Positions 35,057-46,558 of a stretch of 64,000 nt of DNA are shown here, one piece after another. The position numbers and the translations under genes were made by a program. Below the pieces are notes generated by a model. It was not told where the DNA came from. It did no database searches and saw only the letters and a list, made by a program, of their open reading frames with translations. How positions within the stretch are numbered: position 1 is the first letter of the stretch; the number at the start of each line of letters is the position of its first letter. Source of the DNA: Nageia nagi (lineage: Eukaryota; Pinophyta); contig JBITNC010000001.1 of assembly GCA_050084985.1 (NCBI GenBank), positions 187,488,001-187,552,000 on the forward strand. The letters are read 5' to 3'.

Positions 35057-35620
35057 AGGTAAATGCCTGGATTCATATAGCTGCTTTCAATGTTCTCTGT
35101 CTGTTATAGCTGTTTTTCTCGTTCACTTGTATCATACTGTTTTGTTTCTATCTTCTGGGCTCTTGCCCCTGAATCGTTGTTTTTTGGACAGGCCTGCCTG
35201 CTCTGTTTCTAACATTTTTCAATTGTAATTATTGTTCTGGGTTGCCTTAGATTTGTGTGCAGATTCTCCTATTGATGAGGTATTTATGTAGAAAATTTGC
35301 TGTTTACTATTGGGATATGATCCTTGGGAAATATTATAGATCTCATACAATTATTTGTTGCAGGATTTGTGATTGTGCTTGTATGGTCAATCTTGCTAAA
35401 AAGATAGCTTTTTGATATATGGGTTTAGCTTATTTCAGGATTCATTTTTATGCAGGTGGGAGATTCTATGCAGTTTGGACACCAGTTTCAGACATTGATT
35501 ATTTGAATCAGTGACACAGCTTTCAAACGGGGTGCAATAGACTAATAGAACTCTTTGGGATAGAGCTTGGCTAATCCGAGATCGAAATATTTGGCCTACT
35601 AAATTGGGTCACAGGTTCAA

Positions 35621-38405
35621 ATGTTGAAAACAATGATGGTGGAGAATTTCTTATCTGGGTTTCTTTTGTTGAGCATTGTGATGGTGTTCCTACACAGGAT
35701 TAATGGTGAATCACATTGCCACCGAACCTGTGGTACCACAACAGTGAATTATCCTTTCGGCTTCAGCGATGGCTGTCCATACACTTTAGATAAAGACTGC
35801 CCGAATGGTGATGTTTACTTGAAGGGTTATAAGGTTGTGGAATTTACGAATGAAAGTATCATGATTGATTTGAGCGGACCCAGTGCGAATTCATCTCAAT
35901 GCTACCAGCAAGTAGCCATTTTAGACCAATTCAAGGAGGAATACGCCCTGACGAATCGGAATGCTTTTCTGCTGGCCGACAATTGCACAAGGCCGGATTG
36001 TAACTTCGATGTGAAAAGTCTCATAAACCTGGCTCAGGAGAATTGCATACGTGACATGGAATCCAGAAATTTCACTTGTGCATCGAGGATATGGCAGGGA
36101 TGGATGCCCTGGAATGTTCTCGAGGACTCAAATTGCAAAGACATGCTGAGTAGCGTTGTATACAAGAGCAAGCTCAATAGTTCAATCAGCTTTAATGCTT
36201 ATAAGATTGAATTGAGTTGGTGGGTTAACGGCACATGTACACCCAATCCTTGTTCTACGCTTGCTAATTGTTCTTCATTGCAGAATCCCAATACAAATGA
36301 AAGTGCGTATAGATGTGACTGCCCTCAGGGTTTTGTAGGAGATGGTTTTTTACAGGGTTCTGGATGCGCAAAAGGTTAGAAGCATTTTGTCCAATTCTTT
36401 AAAATTTATCCATTATATTCCGAAAGATTTTAAGCTCCATGCTTGATGTTCATCTCTCTTTTTTTCTTTTTTTTTTTTGCGTAGGTTCGCATTGCAATGT
36501 TGCTCGATACCTTTCTGGAAGCTGCGGTAAATACTCGAACGTGGTGGTTGTCATCTGCTGTGAGTTGAATAAACTTTTACCCCTCTCTAAACCAACATTC
36601 TCTTCATGTCCTGTTGTTTTCTCTTCCCGAGTTACCCATGAATGATTTTTATTGAACATTTTTATGATTTGAAATGTAGTTTATGGATTGGTTTTGAGAA
36701 TTTTCCTGAATTCCTTGCATGAAAACATTGAATTCTCCGAAGTTTTGAGCCGAATGCTGAAGGAATAGAAAGCTTTGTTCTCATAAGTAGTTTTTATTGT
36801 TGTTCTTTCTATTATTCTTTAAGCGTAGGTAGGGATCTGTTCCCTGACCATGGATTTTGTCTCCAAGCTCTGAAAAAACAATATTAATTGTATAAAAATT
36901 TAAATGTAATCTATAAAATCACTATAGCGTCTCTATATTTAATTTATGTGACGATTGTAGGAGAAAAAATCACAATATAACTCAGGTTTTAAAGGAAACT
37001 GAGTTAGAAAATGTGCATGGAGCTTATCTGTACAAAGTAAGCATGATAATGGTGTTTGCTAAACAAAATAACTGAGATTGATGAGGCTGCAAGCTTTGAT
37101 TTCTCCATATCGAATTTAGATCTTTCAATTCATTCATTGTATGACGGTGATGATGTTTTCCATTGATTAGGCTTTGGCCATCACATGATTGAATGATTCT
37201 ACCTTCACGAGGCTGATTTGTTTTCTCATTGTTTTGCAGCCCTATGTTTGGCAGCCATTGTGGTGTTCGCAATTTTGCTGGCATACAAAAGGGTAGCTTC
37301 TGATCACAAGTCCAAGAGAACAGCAAAAAAGCTGATGTCCTCATATGCTGGAACTGCTGCATTAACTGTTCCTGTTTACAACTATAAGCAGCTGGAAAAG
37401 GCCACCCATGGCTTCTCTGAGAAAGAAAGACTAGGGAGTGGAGGTTTTGGAACGGTGTATGCAGGGCAACTTCCAAGTAAACGCTTTGTTGCTGTGAAGA
37501 AGATCAAGCATATGGGCAGTGGTGGAATTGCAAGGGTCCTCAATGAGATCAGTATGTTATCTTCTGTGGATCACCCAAATCTTCTTAGACTTCTGGGATA
37601 CTGTCTTGAAAAAGGAGAACCCATTCTTGTTTATGAATTTATGCCCAATGGAACTCTTTGTGAGCATTTACATAAGGAAAGAGGAGACGGTCTTTCATGG
37701 AGGAAACGCATTAATATTGCTGTAGAAACTGCCCGTGCTCTTGCTTACCTTCATTCCACTATAAATCCTCCAATCTACCACAGAGACATCAAATCCAGCA
37801 ATATTTTGCTCGACTATGATTTCAATTCTAAGGTTGCCGATTTTGGGTTGTCACGGCTTGTAATATCTGAAAACACCCACATTTCTACAGCGCCACAGGG
37901 GACTCCCGGATATTTAGATCCTCAATATCATCAAAATTTTCACCTCTCTGATAAAAGTGATGTATACAGCTTTGGTGTGGTGTTGGTGGAGATCATAAGT
38001 GCATTGAAGGTCGTTGATTTCTCACGTAATAAGAGTGAGATCAATCTAGCATGGCTTGCTATCAACAAAATTGGTGCTGGTTGTATTGATGACATTGTTG
38101 ATCCTTTCCTGGAAATTGACAAACACTCCTCTATAAGATTGGCTGTGCACAGAGTTGCTGAACTTGCATTTAGGTGTTTGTCGTTTGATAAAGATGCTCG
38201 ACCTGCCATGACAGAGGTTGCAAAAGATTTGGAATCCATTGCTCATTGCCATGATAAAGACAATGATGGAAACTACAATTCCAACTCCTATTCAGATATA
38301 AGCATTGAGTCAACACTGCAAATGCTTCCTATATTATCTCCAACATCTGACCAACAGCCATCATTTACCAGCCAAAGCTCGGCTTCAAGTAACTCCATTG
38401 TATAA
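35621..38405 (+). CDS. Wall-associated receptor kinase-like protein (three exons, 664 aa)
   Basis: Exons 35621-36374, 36485-36559 and 37240-38405 join in phase through GT-AG introns of 110 and 680 bp (donors AAAG|GTTAGA and T|GTGAGT; acceptors GCGTAG and TTGCAG). Residues 1-29 are a signal peptide. From about 33 comes a GUB_WAK pectin-binding domain (CHRTCG...VNYPFGF). Residues 206-249 are an EGF-like module (CTPNPC, then YRCDCPQGFVGDG and GC). Residues 271-291 are a membrane helix. The kinase (about 336-610) has the Gly loop LGSGGFGTVYAG (342-347), VAVK Lys363, Glu379, HRD Asp459, DFG Asp477 and GTPGYLDPQY, so it should be an active RD Ser/Thr kinase. Its Ser-rich tail resembles WAKL14/20-type proteins. 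Such receptors sense cell-wall pectin at the plasma membrane in growth and defence. Several N-glycosylation sequons lie outside. It is the only intact gene seen. Confidence 0.93.
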
Positions 38406-39530
38406 CAGAAATTCCATCTACTGTGAAAATTAATACAAACTTAGTGGTCAGATGTTTGATGTTGGTATCCGTAAAATGGGAAAACTATGTTATCGGATAT
38501 TACAACTTTTGCCACATTAAAGAAGAGAATTATAACGACTAATGCATGTTCTACTTTGATTGATGAGTGTTTATAATTATAAGATTGGTTCTCGTGCTTG
38601 TAAATTATATTCTATCTTTCGTTTTGTAGTAGTTTGAAATCTGTTTGCTCTCCTCGTGGAACAGTAATTTCCCGTTTTGGCTTCTTGGGACAAGCATCAA
38701 GGAGAATCAATATTTGAGACAGAGTTACTCTATTGTGAGATGAAAAGTAACAGGATGCTAATGTTGACCAAGAAATCAATTATCTCAACAAAATATGGTG
38801 AGAGCCTTTACATCCACAAATTCAAAGAGTAAGTCAACAGAATATAATGCACACGCAAACAAGATAACTTGGAAGAACTATTGAACCAATAAATGAATTA
38901 ATGATAAATATGTGATGAACAATGATGATAAGAGTCTTTCGTTGGATATTCAAATGGTCTATGTATGACCACCACTATATAATCTAATCATGTGAATCAG
39001 TAAGCATGTTCATTTTATCTGAGACTAAGCTAATGCACTTTGATAAATATGTGATGAACAATGATGATACGAGTCTTTCGTTGGATATTAAAATGGTCTA
39101 TGTATGACCACCACTATATAATCTAATCATGTGAATCACTAAGCATGTTCATTTTATCTGAGATTAAGTTAATGCACTTTGAATTTTATGATTATCATGC
39201 ATGCATGCAAATTAATTAAATGATCTAGTAATTGCACTAATCATGTATCAATTCTTTTTAAATATACAATATTAGGCAACAAAACATATGGATCCCAACA
39301 GTCCATCATTGGAACAGTTTACTGTGAAGGAATAAGTGATTATGCAACTCAAACATGCTCAATAACAAGAGTAACATTTAAGTTTAAAACATGGAGGAGG
39401 TAAGTTGGAGAATATAATTTCAATATCTACAATTGTCCCTTGAGAATTGGGTAGAGCCAAAGTAGAGTGTAATGTAAAGTTTGTAAAATTAGTATACTTA
39501 TGAAAGTTTCCATAATTTACACAGACTTAG
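38406..39530. other. 3' flank of the receptor-kinase gene
   Basis: It contains the presumed 3' UTR, but no clear AATAAA was picked out. A 139-bp tandem duplication follows at 38903-39180. No further gene is seen. Confidence 0.45.
38903..39180. repeat. Two tandem copies of a 139-bp unit
   Basis: gataaatatgtgatgaacaa begins at 38903 and again at 39042. The two 139-bp copies differ at only a handful of positions (for example ataag/atacg, attcaaa/attaaaa, atcagt/atcact). High identity implies a recent duplication. It is non-coding. Confidence 0.9.
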
Positions 39531-39532
39531 CT

Positions 39533-40630
39533 TGTTGGGATAACAGATTAATAATGGCAAATAATCTTGAGCAAAATTACAGAAAGAATTCCAAGGTATT
39601 CAAGACAAAAACAACACACAAATAAGTAGACACATCATATATCGAGGTTCACCCAGAGTGGGCTACGTCCCCGCAGAATTATTCAATCCTCTTTGTATTT
39701 TCCTCCAAAGAATCCTCTTTGTATTTTCCTCCAAAGGGATCCTCCTATAGCAAAACAGCTGCAAACTTCTTCTATGAAATACAATGGAATCTCACACACA
39801 AGTCTCTCATCAATTCTTACAACCCAGAATTTTTGGCTAATCTCAAAATGCATGAGATAATCAATCCCAATCAAGATCCACTATTTGTGCCCCTATTTAG
39901 TTCTAACTGCAGTCTCTTGCAATCTAAACAAACCGTCATCCATCTAATTTTAATTCCCAAATTAAACAAATCAGAATAAATAGTTAACTCAGGCTCCAAA
40001 ACTTATCATAGCTTATTGGTAAAATACACTCTACATCAAATACTTGTTAGAAAAGTATAAGCTTAAATAATCGATATTGCCTCATTAAAAGCATGGTTAA
40101 TAAAAACCTAAAATGAAAAGTATATAAAGAAAAACTTTTATTTTTTATCATGCATTTGTATTTTGTTTTGGTACAATCAGAAGTCAGGGTTTTCACAGGA
40201 TCCCTATTTTATCAAAATCCCAAAACCTGTCATATAGGCGTTTCTAAGACAAAACAATGCTACTTAGCCATAGCCTAGTAGTAACCAAAATGTAGCTCAT
40301 ACAGACAATTCCATATCTCTGAAAAACTATTTATCACAATCCAACTACTACCCGACTCTATCCTACTGGTAGTCAAACTGAACCCTAAACTATGTATTAC
40401 ATACTTCCATATATAAATCATGCATCAATCGAAAAAGTCGTACAAATAATCTTCCATTAGTTCCTTCCTCAATATTTTGTTCCTTCTCTGTCTAAACATC
40501 ACTAACAGCCTCGATGAATGAGACACCAAGCATCAAAATCCTCACACATTAAGAAGATCTTCACTAATTAGCATCCCTATGCCACTCCAGCAATGAATCC
40601 AACACATGGTGAGTTAAAAATGAGTTTTCT
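39533..40630. other. Possible degraded LTR-type sequence
   Basis: Starts near a TGTTGGG and carries 'atcgaggttcacccagagtg' followed by 'ggctacgtcccc', a phrase of the kind found in many plant retroelement termini. A 23-bp direct duplication (cctctttgtattttcctcca) lies at 39690-39740. No end, partner or target duplication could be established. Confidence 0.25.
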
Positions 40631-41340
40631 GTTCTGCTTTAGACCCTAGCATTGTTGAAATTTTTGAAAGTTGCAGAGTTGTCAGACATTTAGGAATAGT
40701 GTCCCGATTCAAATGACAACATACAACTTATTACTGAGTTTCACCAAGCCCATACAAACCATTGTATCCTCGAAGAGTGAACTCCTGGGTACCTTAAACC
40801 AAAATGCTCAAGAAGATATTACAAAACTGCCCATCACCTCCTGTGCCGCTCCAAAACCGCACTCTAACCATGCATGTTGAGTGAAAGGAGTATCTTATCT
40901 AGAATTTGTCTTGGGGGACATAAGGGTTTGCAGGTTTTTGAATAACAATGCAGCTATGATAACAATAGAATTCTATCACAGCCAAAGATACCTGATAGGT
41001 GAAATCTCCAAAAGCACAGAACGCAAAAAATGGGATCGTCAGACCTTTTACCCAACCTGAGAAGGCGTCCTGTCCCTAGGCCTGCCTTTCTAAAAGATAT
41101 CATTTCAAGTTGCCCTTTCGCTACCTGAAAGAATCGCATTCACAGAGACCATGAAAGATCGAATTCCTCTGCCTAGCGCTACCAGAGATAGGAGCTATGA
41201 ATAACAAATTGTTGTGGCCTTTAAACAATATATTACTCCGAGCATCCATCACATCGTCGCGCATTCGCCAAACAGGACTGCCCCCTCTATAAATATTTTT
41301 AAACTTATCATGTCCTTGTATAGGCATGGTGTCCAAATCA
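40631..41340. other. Higher-GC, gene-like segment of unknown identity
   Basis: Base composition is well above the surroundings. Minus-strand ORFs at 41121-41336 (MDTMPIQGHDKFKNIYRGGS...) and 40954-41139 are separated by a donor-like TTTCAG|GTAGCG on the minus strand. A TATTTATA box-like string lies near 41290 on that strand. No family is recognised. It may be an orphan gene remnant or a captured fragment. Confidence 0.3.
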
Positions 41341-41344
41341 TTGT

Positions 41345-41506
41345 TTACTAGCTTTGATATAACCCCTTATATATTAAAAAACGCCAAGAGATATCATTTC
41401 GAGGCGTCTATCTTAGATATAGCAATACCAAGAAATGAGATAGGCACCTCGAAATGATATCTCTCAACGTTTTTTGAGATATAAGGAGTTATATCAAAGC
41501 TAGTTA
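41345..41506. mobile_element. Tourist-like (PIF/Harbinger) MITE forming a hairpin
   Basis: The element spans 41348-41503 (156 bp). Its two arms of about 67 bp are nearly perfect inverted repeats, starting CTAGCTTTGATATAAC and containing gagatatcatttcgagg in both arms, with about eight mismatches and a 20-base loop. The flanks are TTA on both sides (41345-41347 and 41504-41506), the 3-bp target duplication of PIF/Harbinger-type Tourist MITEs. It has no coding capacity and is mobilised in trans. A transcript would fold into a long hairpin. Confidence 0.8.
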
Positions 41507-42711
41507 TACCTATAATATTTTTTTCTTATACCATAAAATTATAATATTATGACAGAACGCATACACAACAGTTTTTGGCAAGAGGTTTACCGAGCCCAGG
41601 AAAAAACTATGGCGATAATGTGGATTCACTACATGTAATGACAACCATATAAAATAATGTTATGGATGACTGTATTGACTCTGATAAAGTATAAATATCA
41701 ATCTACTTATTCAAATATCAAAGTAGAAGTGCATTAGCATTGCGTGGTGGAGATGCATGGCAAATTGAAAACCACAAAATGTGATGGAAACAATATAAAC
41801 TAAATTAATTTGGTATAATGGGGATTTTATGATCTTGTGTTGATTTTATTGAATAACTTTCTAATGAAAAGAAGGCATCAACAACGAATATGTTAGACCA
41901 AAACATGTAAAACTTTGTGAATTCAGAGCATTTTTTGATAAAGTTTTATGCGAACAGTAAGATAAGAAGTGCAAAATAATTCAGAGTATAAATTGTATGT
42001 AAAATAAGAAATAAGAAATATTACAGTAAAAATATATTTACAATAGCAGAGAATTAACTTACAATAAAATTAAAGTTCTCTTCTATTTTTACAATCTTTT
42101 GTTCCAACTTTGCTTGTTTGAATTCACTGCATCTCTCGATTGATTTGGGAATGAATTTTTATGATGTTTGATATTCTTCCTTCCATTTATATAATAATTT
42201 TTGAAAAGATGTGTCTTTTAATATTTCAGTCAGCTATATAATTTTAATTTTAAAAAAATTATTTTCCCGCCAATTGTTTAACGGACGAACTCACATGCGA
42301 CATTTTGCTCCCCCACTTCACCCCATGCTGCAGCTATAGAAACACCTCTCGGCGTAATTAGAAATGTAAAATAAATATTATTTGTTCATTGACCTCCTTA
42401 GAATGTGTGTGTGATCTTCTACGGAAGGACAAATATCTTAAACAAAGAAATATAGTGTGATTATCTTTCTTATACGATGATCTATTGGACAATGAACCTT
42501 GTACAATGAATTATATATTCAACTACCATTATAAGATCAATATCTACTTATTAGATCATGTTCTACAAGATGATGAACTATTGATTTAGTGATGAACTTA
42601 TATTCATCATTTGTTATTGATGAATATGAAATGAAATATAGGGAATTCTTTGAACTATCTCATAAGCATATTAAATGTTTAAATATTATTTAGTAGATTG
42701 TTTATTATGTA
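41507..42711. other. AT-rich intergenic stretch, nothing recognised
   Basis: No gene, LTR or tandem array was seen between the MITE and the SINE. A modestly GC-richer patch around 42260-42350 has no open frame. Confidence 0.4.
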
Positions 42712-42868
42712 CAATTGTGGGTTGAGTTGGTTACATGCGAACCTTGATGCATCTTGAGTCTCGTGTTCAATTCCTACCAGCCATGACATACATTGTACTC
42801 CCCATAAAATTGTCCCATAGACCACTCTTGGTCTCTCATGGACATTAATAAACTTTCTTTCTTTCTAA
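42712..42868 (+). mobile_element. tRNA-derived SINE
   Basis: The head is tRNA-like, with an A-box-like ggttgagttggtta near 42719-42733 and a B-box-like tgttcaattcc at 42764-42774, correctly spaced for an internal RNA polymerase III promoter. A tRNA-unrelated body of about 70 bp follows, then the tail ttaataaactttctttcttt, a T-rich plant SINE-type 3' end. It cannot fold as a complete tRNA. No exact target duplication was found, so the limits are approximate. Confidence 0.7.
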
Positions 42869-43111
42869 ATTACATAGTGGGTTGTTAATGAATGTGATGA
42901 TAAAATTGTTCCAATATTTTGGTTTTACTATTGTTTATACTATTTCAATCCATTTGTATTTGAGATACTATTGATCTGTATATTGTGATACCTTCGGAAC
43001 AACTAAAGAATTAACTCTTTTTTATTATTTTTCTTTAATGGTGCAAAAAGGAAATAATAGTATTTATGGAAAAAATATTGTATGAATTAGATTGAAGTGA
43101 GAGAATGAAAC

Positions 43112-43590
43112 TATTAGAATTTGTAATGAAATATTGTGAATAACTAAACTCCTTGTAAATTCAATTAATCACTTAAAGGATATTTAGATACCTTAAGGGA
43201 TTAATTGAATTCTTTATTATGTAAACTTTGACCTTACCAAGTGGTTAGTTGGTAGGTTAAAGTTAGGTAATATATTTATTGTAACCCTAACCTTACCCTT
43301 GGGTTAAAGGGAGGTGCTCTCATGCTATAAATAAGGGCCTCTCCTCTTGTAATATAACTTAGATTATGAGTAAGATTACTCTACTAATTTGTATAGGAGA
43401 GAAAGGTATTGTAGTAAGAGGGTGCATAGTTTGAGAATTGAGATCTAGTTGTGGATGTACTCTCAAGGAGGGAGGAACCACTTATATTGGTGTTATCTTG
43501 TATGAATGGTGTTATTAGCTTGTAGATGTTGAATGATTAAGTTTCCTATAGTCTTGGACCTTGAGGATTAGTGTAGATCTAATTCCCTCA
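43112..43590 (+). repeat. 5' LTR of the copia element
   Basis: Starts TATTAGAATTTG, where the canonical TG has become TA; the 3' copy retains TG. It ends AATTCCCTCA. A TATA box, gctataaataaggg, lies near 43325 and would drive the element's transcript. Confidence 0.95.
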
Positions 43591-43592
43591 AT

Positions 43593-43604
43593 TGGTATCA
43601 GAGC
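43593..43604 (+). other. Primer-binding site (initiator tRNA-Met)
   Basis: TGGTATCAGAGC, two bases downstream of the 5' LTR, is the exact plant copia-type sequence complementary to the 3' end of initiator tRNA-Met. Confidence 0.95.
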
Positions 43605-44049
43605 TTGGTGTGGAATCTCCTTCAACATTCTTTGAAACTTCTTCAATTTGGAGGTCTCCATTTCTCATCTTCTTACATTGTTGAGGTAAAACATAATAGA
43701 AGGTATACATTTTTTACCTTCTTGGTTAATTATTGAATAATTGTATTTTACTACTAACATATTGTGTGCTATATGTTGACTATTGTTGAGCTAAATATGA
43801 TTAACAATTTTTGATACTAACCTCTTTTGTGAATAGCTTTTTTTTTGCAAATTGCTTATTTGCTCATTATTTAAGAGGATAGTATACAAAAATTAAGTTG
43901 AGGAATTTTTTTTCTATCTTATGGAGAAGATAATTTTTTTTTAACCTTTTTTTAATAAAAATAGAAAATTTCTTGTGAGAGGGAGAAATAGATTTGCTTT
44001 GTTTAAGAAAAAGTATTTGTAATATTGGATAAAAAAAATTGAAATTAGA

Positions 44050-44880
44050 GGCACCCATTCACGTCGAGGTCTTTGTAGCTATGCCAAAAGGACCCGACAG
44101 CCTGTGAGGAGAATGGATGTTAGCATCACCAACAGGTTTGGAACCTGCCATCCAACGTTAGCTACGTCAGAATGCCTCGTTGAAATGTAGTCTTATGGAC
44201 TGCAATGGTCGAATGATATGCACAAGATGGATACGTTGAAAGGGCAGCACGTAGTCCTTCCACGATCCCCATGCTTTCACGCAGGGCCTTGAATATGGTG
44301 GAAATGATACTCTTTAGTCCCTTCTCACCTTCGGATTCCCAGGTGCAGAAAACCCACATCTCTATGGAGTATGGGGCTAACCTTGCTCCAAGGAATTTGC
44401 AAGTCAAGGCCTGGGTTTCCAGCATGTGGATGCCATCACAAATCTTCCCGCTTCTAACCGTAACAACTGGTGTTTTTGTAGCAGCTTGTAAACATCCATT
44501 TTCATTTTTATGGGGATCCTCTTTTGTCCATCTGACTCTGCAGAACTGCCCTCATTCAATAGCTAACTTAGACCCATTGGTAGAGGATTTTCGTAGGACA
44601 TCACGAAAAAAGAGGTTTGGAGGGGAACCAGATGTGCCCCCCCAAGGTCAATGCCATCCCTGGCCTCTTCTGCTCAAAATAGCTATCCAGTAACCAGGCT
44701 TGCAACGATTCAGGGTTGTAGTGACACCCCTCTCCAAAAATTGCTTCTTTTAAAGAATAAGCGAGCACCTTCAATCCTCGCCTCACCACTCCACCTAAGT
44801 CTTAAGGACTCAACCAAAACCCTCTTCTCCTCCCTCTACATCTTCTCCTTGATGTTTCCCTCCTTGTCTTAGAATAAAGT
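44050..44880 (-). pseudogene. Probable LINE ORF1-like fragment within the copia leader
   Basis: This block of conspicuously higher GC lies antisense inside the copia leader. The minus-strand ORF 44162-44425 begins MLETQALTCKFLGARLAPYS and continues with IEMWVFCTWESEGEKGLKSI. That layout resembles the DUF4283 domain of plant LINE ORF1 proteins (L..QALxCKFxGxxPS...xxW....W). ORF 44601-44789 and an in-between frame (FFRDVLRKSS...KTPVVTVRSGKI) could be upstream pieces of the same protein. The match is suggestive rather than firm; a captured host-gene fragment is the alternative. No LINE reverse transcriptase is present. Confidence 0.4.
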
Positions 44881-46558
44881 TGGAGGTTTCTTTTTTTTTC
44901 TTTGTGTATTTAATTTTTTTTGTTGACTACTTGCATATTCTTAAATGCACATGCAAAGCAACGTTTACTCCTTCTTGGTAAGGGAAGGGTAGCCATCACT
45001 ATTTTACCTAAAAGCATTTATTTTTTTTGACTTGGAGTATTTTTTTGTTTACTTGGAGTGTTTGAGGTAAAAGTAGCATTAACTATGCATAGGTCTCCTT
45101 TCTTTTTCATTAATACTTGCAAGCTCCCAAGAAGCAAACGTATACTTTTTGGTAGGCATTTAATATTTTTTGCTTGCTTACAAGTCATTTGTTCCTATTA
45201 AATACACTTAAAAGTACTTATACTCCAACTTTAAGCATTGTCATGATGACTATAATACTTTAAAGTAAGTAGATACATCATTACTCTTCAATGCTATCCA
45301 ATTTTTTGAGAAAAATGTGGCAAATAAAGTTAATTCTTTAGGAGTATTTTTTTATTTGCCTTAAATACTTTTAAGTTTGGCAATTTACTTAGGTAAAATG
45401 ATAAATATTAGTGTAAAATTAACACTTTAAGGGATTTTTTTTTTTTACCTAAGTATTTTTTAATGATTTCATATTTCCTAAAAGGGAAACCTATGCTATT
45501 TTTTAAGTAAACAAGGGAAATTTTTTACTTAAAATATAAATGCATACTTAAAAGACAATTTTTTTTAGCATACAAGTTTTAGGGATAAAACTTTAAGTAA
45601 AAAAAGGCGGGGAATTTGTATAGTTTTTTACTTAAAACTTTATCTAGATCTTGCATGCTAAATTTGTAATGCATGCCTCTTAATCTTGTGTAGGAATAAA
45701 GCATGTTTATTACTTAATTTTTAAGTTATGGAACAATGCATGTTTAATTTTTTTAAGTTATGGATTAATGCTAAGTAGGACTTAGCCTTTTTAAATTCAT
45801 TAAAGTGTTGAATGAATTTATGAACTTGAGCAAGTATGCAAAATGTAAAAATGTCCTTTAGGGGTTAGTATAAAACCCATTGGACTCTTATATTTCAAGT
45901 TCTTATGGATGATGTATTTTTAATACTTTACTTTATATTTTTGCATAATTGCTTTATACTTGCAAAATGCAAAATATTGAAAGTAACCCCTAAAATGAAC
46001 ACATTCGCACGTACTTTTCCACAACATGACTTGTTTGGGGAGCCATGAGGGGAGGACAGGGTAGACTAGAGCCTTTTTAGTCTGAAGAACCAAGTGGTGG
46101 TAAATTCATCTTAATTGCCCCTAAGACCTCTGTTGGATTAGATATAACTCTATTAGGTGGATAGGCATGTGTGTAGTGATACCACATGTCCGCACGTCCA
46201 TTCAGGGATTATCTTGATAACCTAGGAGGAAAACTTGAAAAGCTTAAACAAGATAATTAAAATGGCCGATCCAAGATACATCGGATCCTTGGAAAATAGT
46301 TGGTACTTCTCCTTGAGAGAGTATATTACTGACCAAGGTAAACTGGTTGAGGACTAGTAGTACTTGGGCTCCACTTTACAGGCATCCAGGTGAAGGCCTA
46401 ATTCTATACAAGAAAACAACCTCAACTTTATCCTTCTACGGATCTTGGTTTATAAGTTTGCACATGTGGGACATGTTTACTTATCAATGTTTGATTTGTA
46501 TAGATGGTAAATTGTAAAAATTTATTCATTCTTCTTACTTATTTACTTTTGTGTAGCA
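44881..46558. other. Remainder of the copia leader, non-coding
   Basis: T-rich and AT-rich sequence with repeated 'acttaaaagtactt'-like phrases and no open frame. A leader this long before gag is unusual for copia and suggests insertions or an expanded untranslated region. Confidence 0.5.

Noticed and set aside
37024-37476. Minus-strand 150-codon ORF overlapping the kinase gene
   Set aside because: It is antisense to intron 2 and exon 3 of a well-supported gene and has no recognisable domain.
37940-38252. Minus-strand ORFs of 99 and 68 codons inside exon 3
   Set aside because: Shadows of the kinase reading frame.
39533-40604. Complete LTR starting TGTTGGG and ending CCAACA
   Set aside because: Flanking 5-mers TAGCT and CATGG do not match and no second copy exists in the window.
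42712-42790. A genuine tRNA gene
   Set aside because: A and B box-like motifs are present, but the acceptor stem and anticodon arm do not pair and a SINE-type tail follows; treated as a tRNA-derived SINE.
44271-44693. Plus-strand 140-codon ORF in the copia leader
   Set aside because: The minus strand gives the more protein-like, DUF4283-resembling reading; the plus-strand ORF looks like its shadow.
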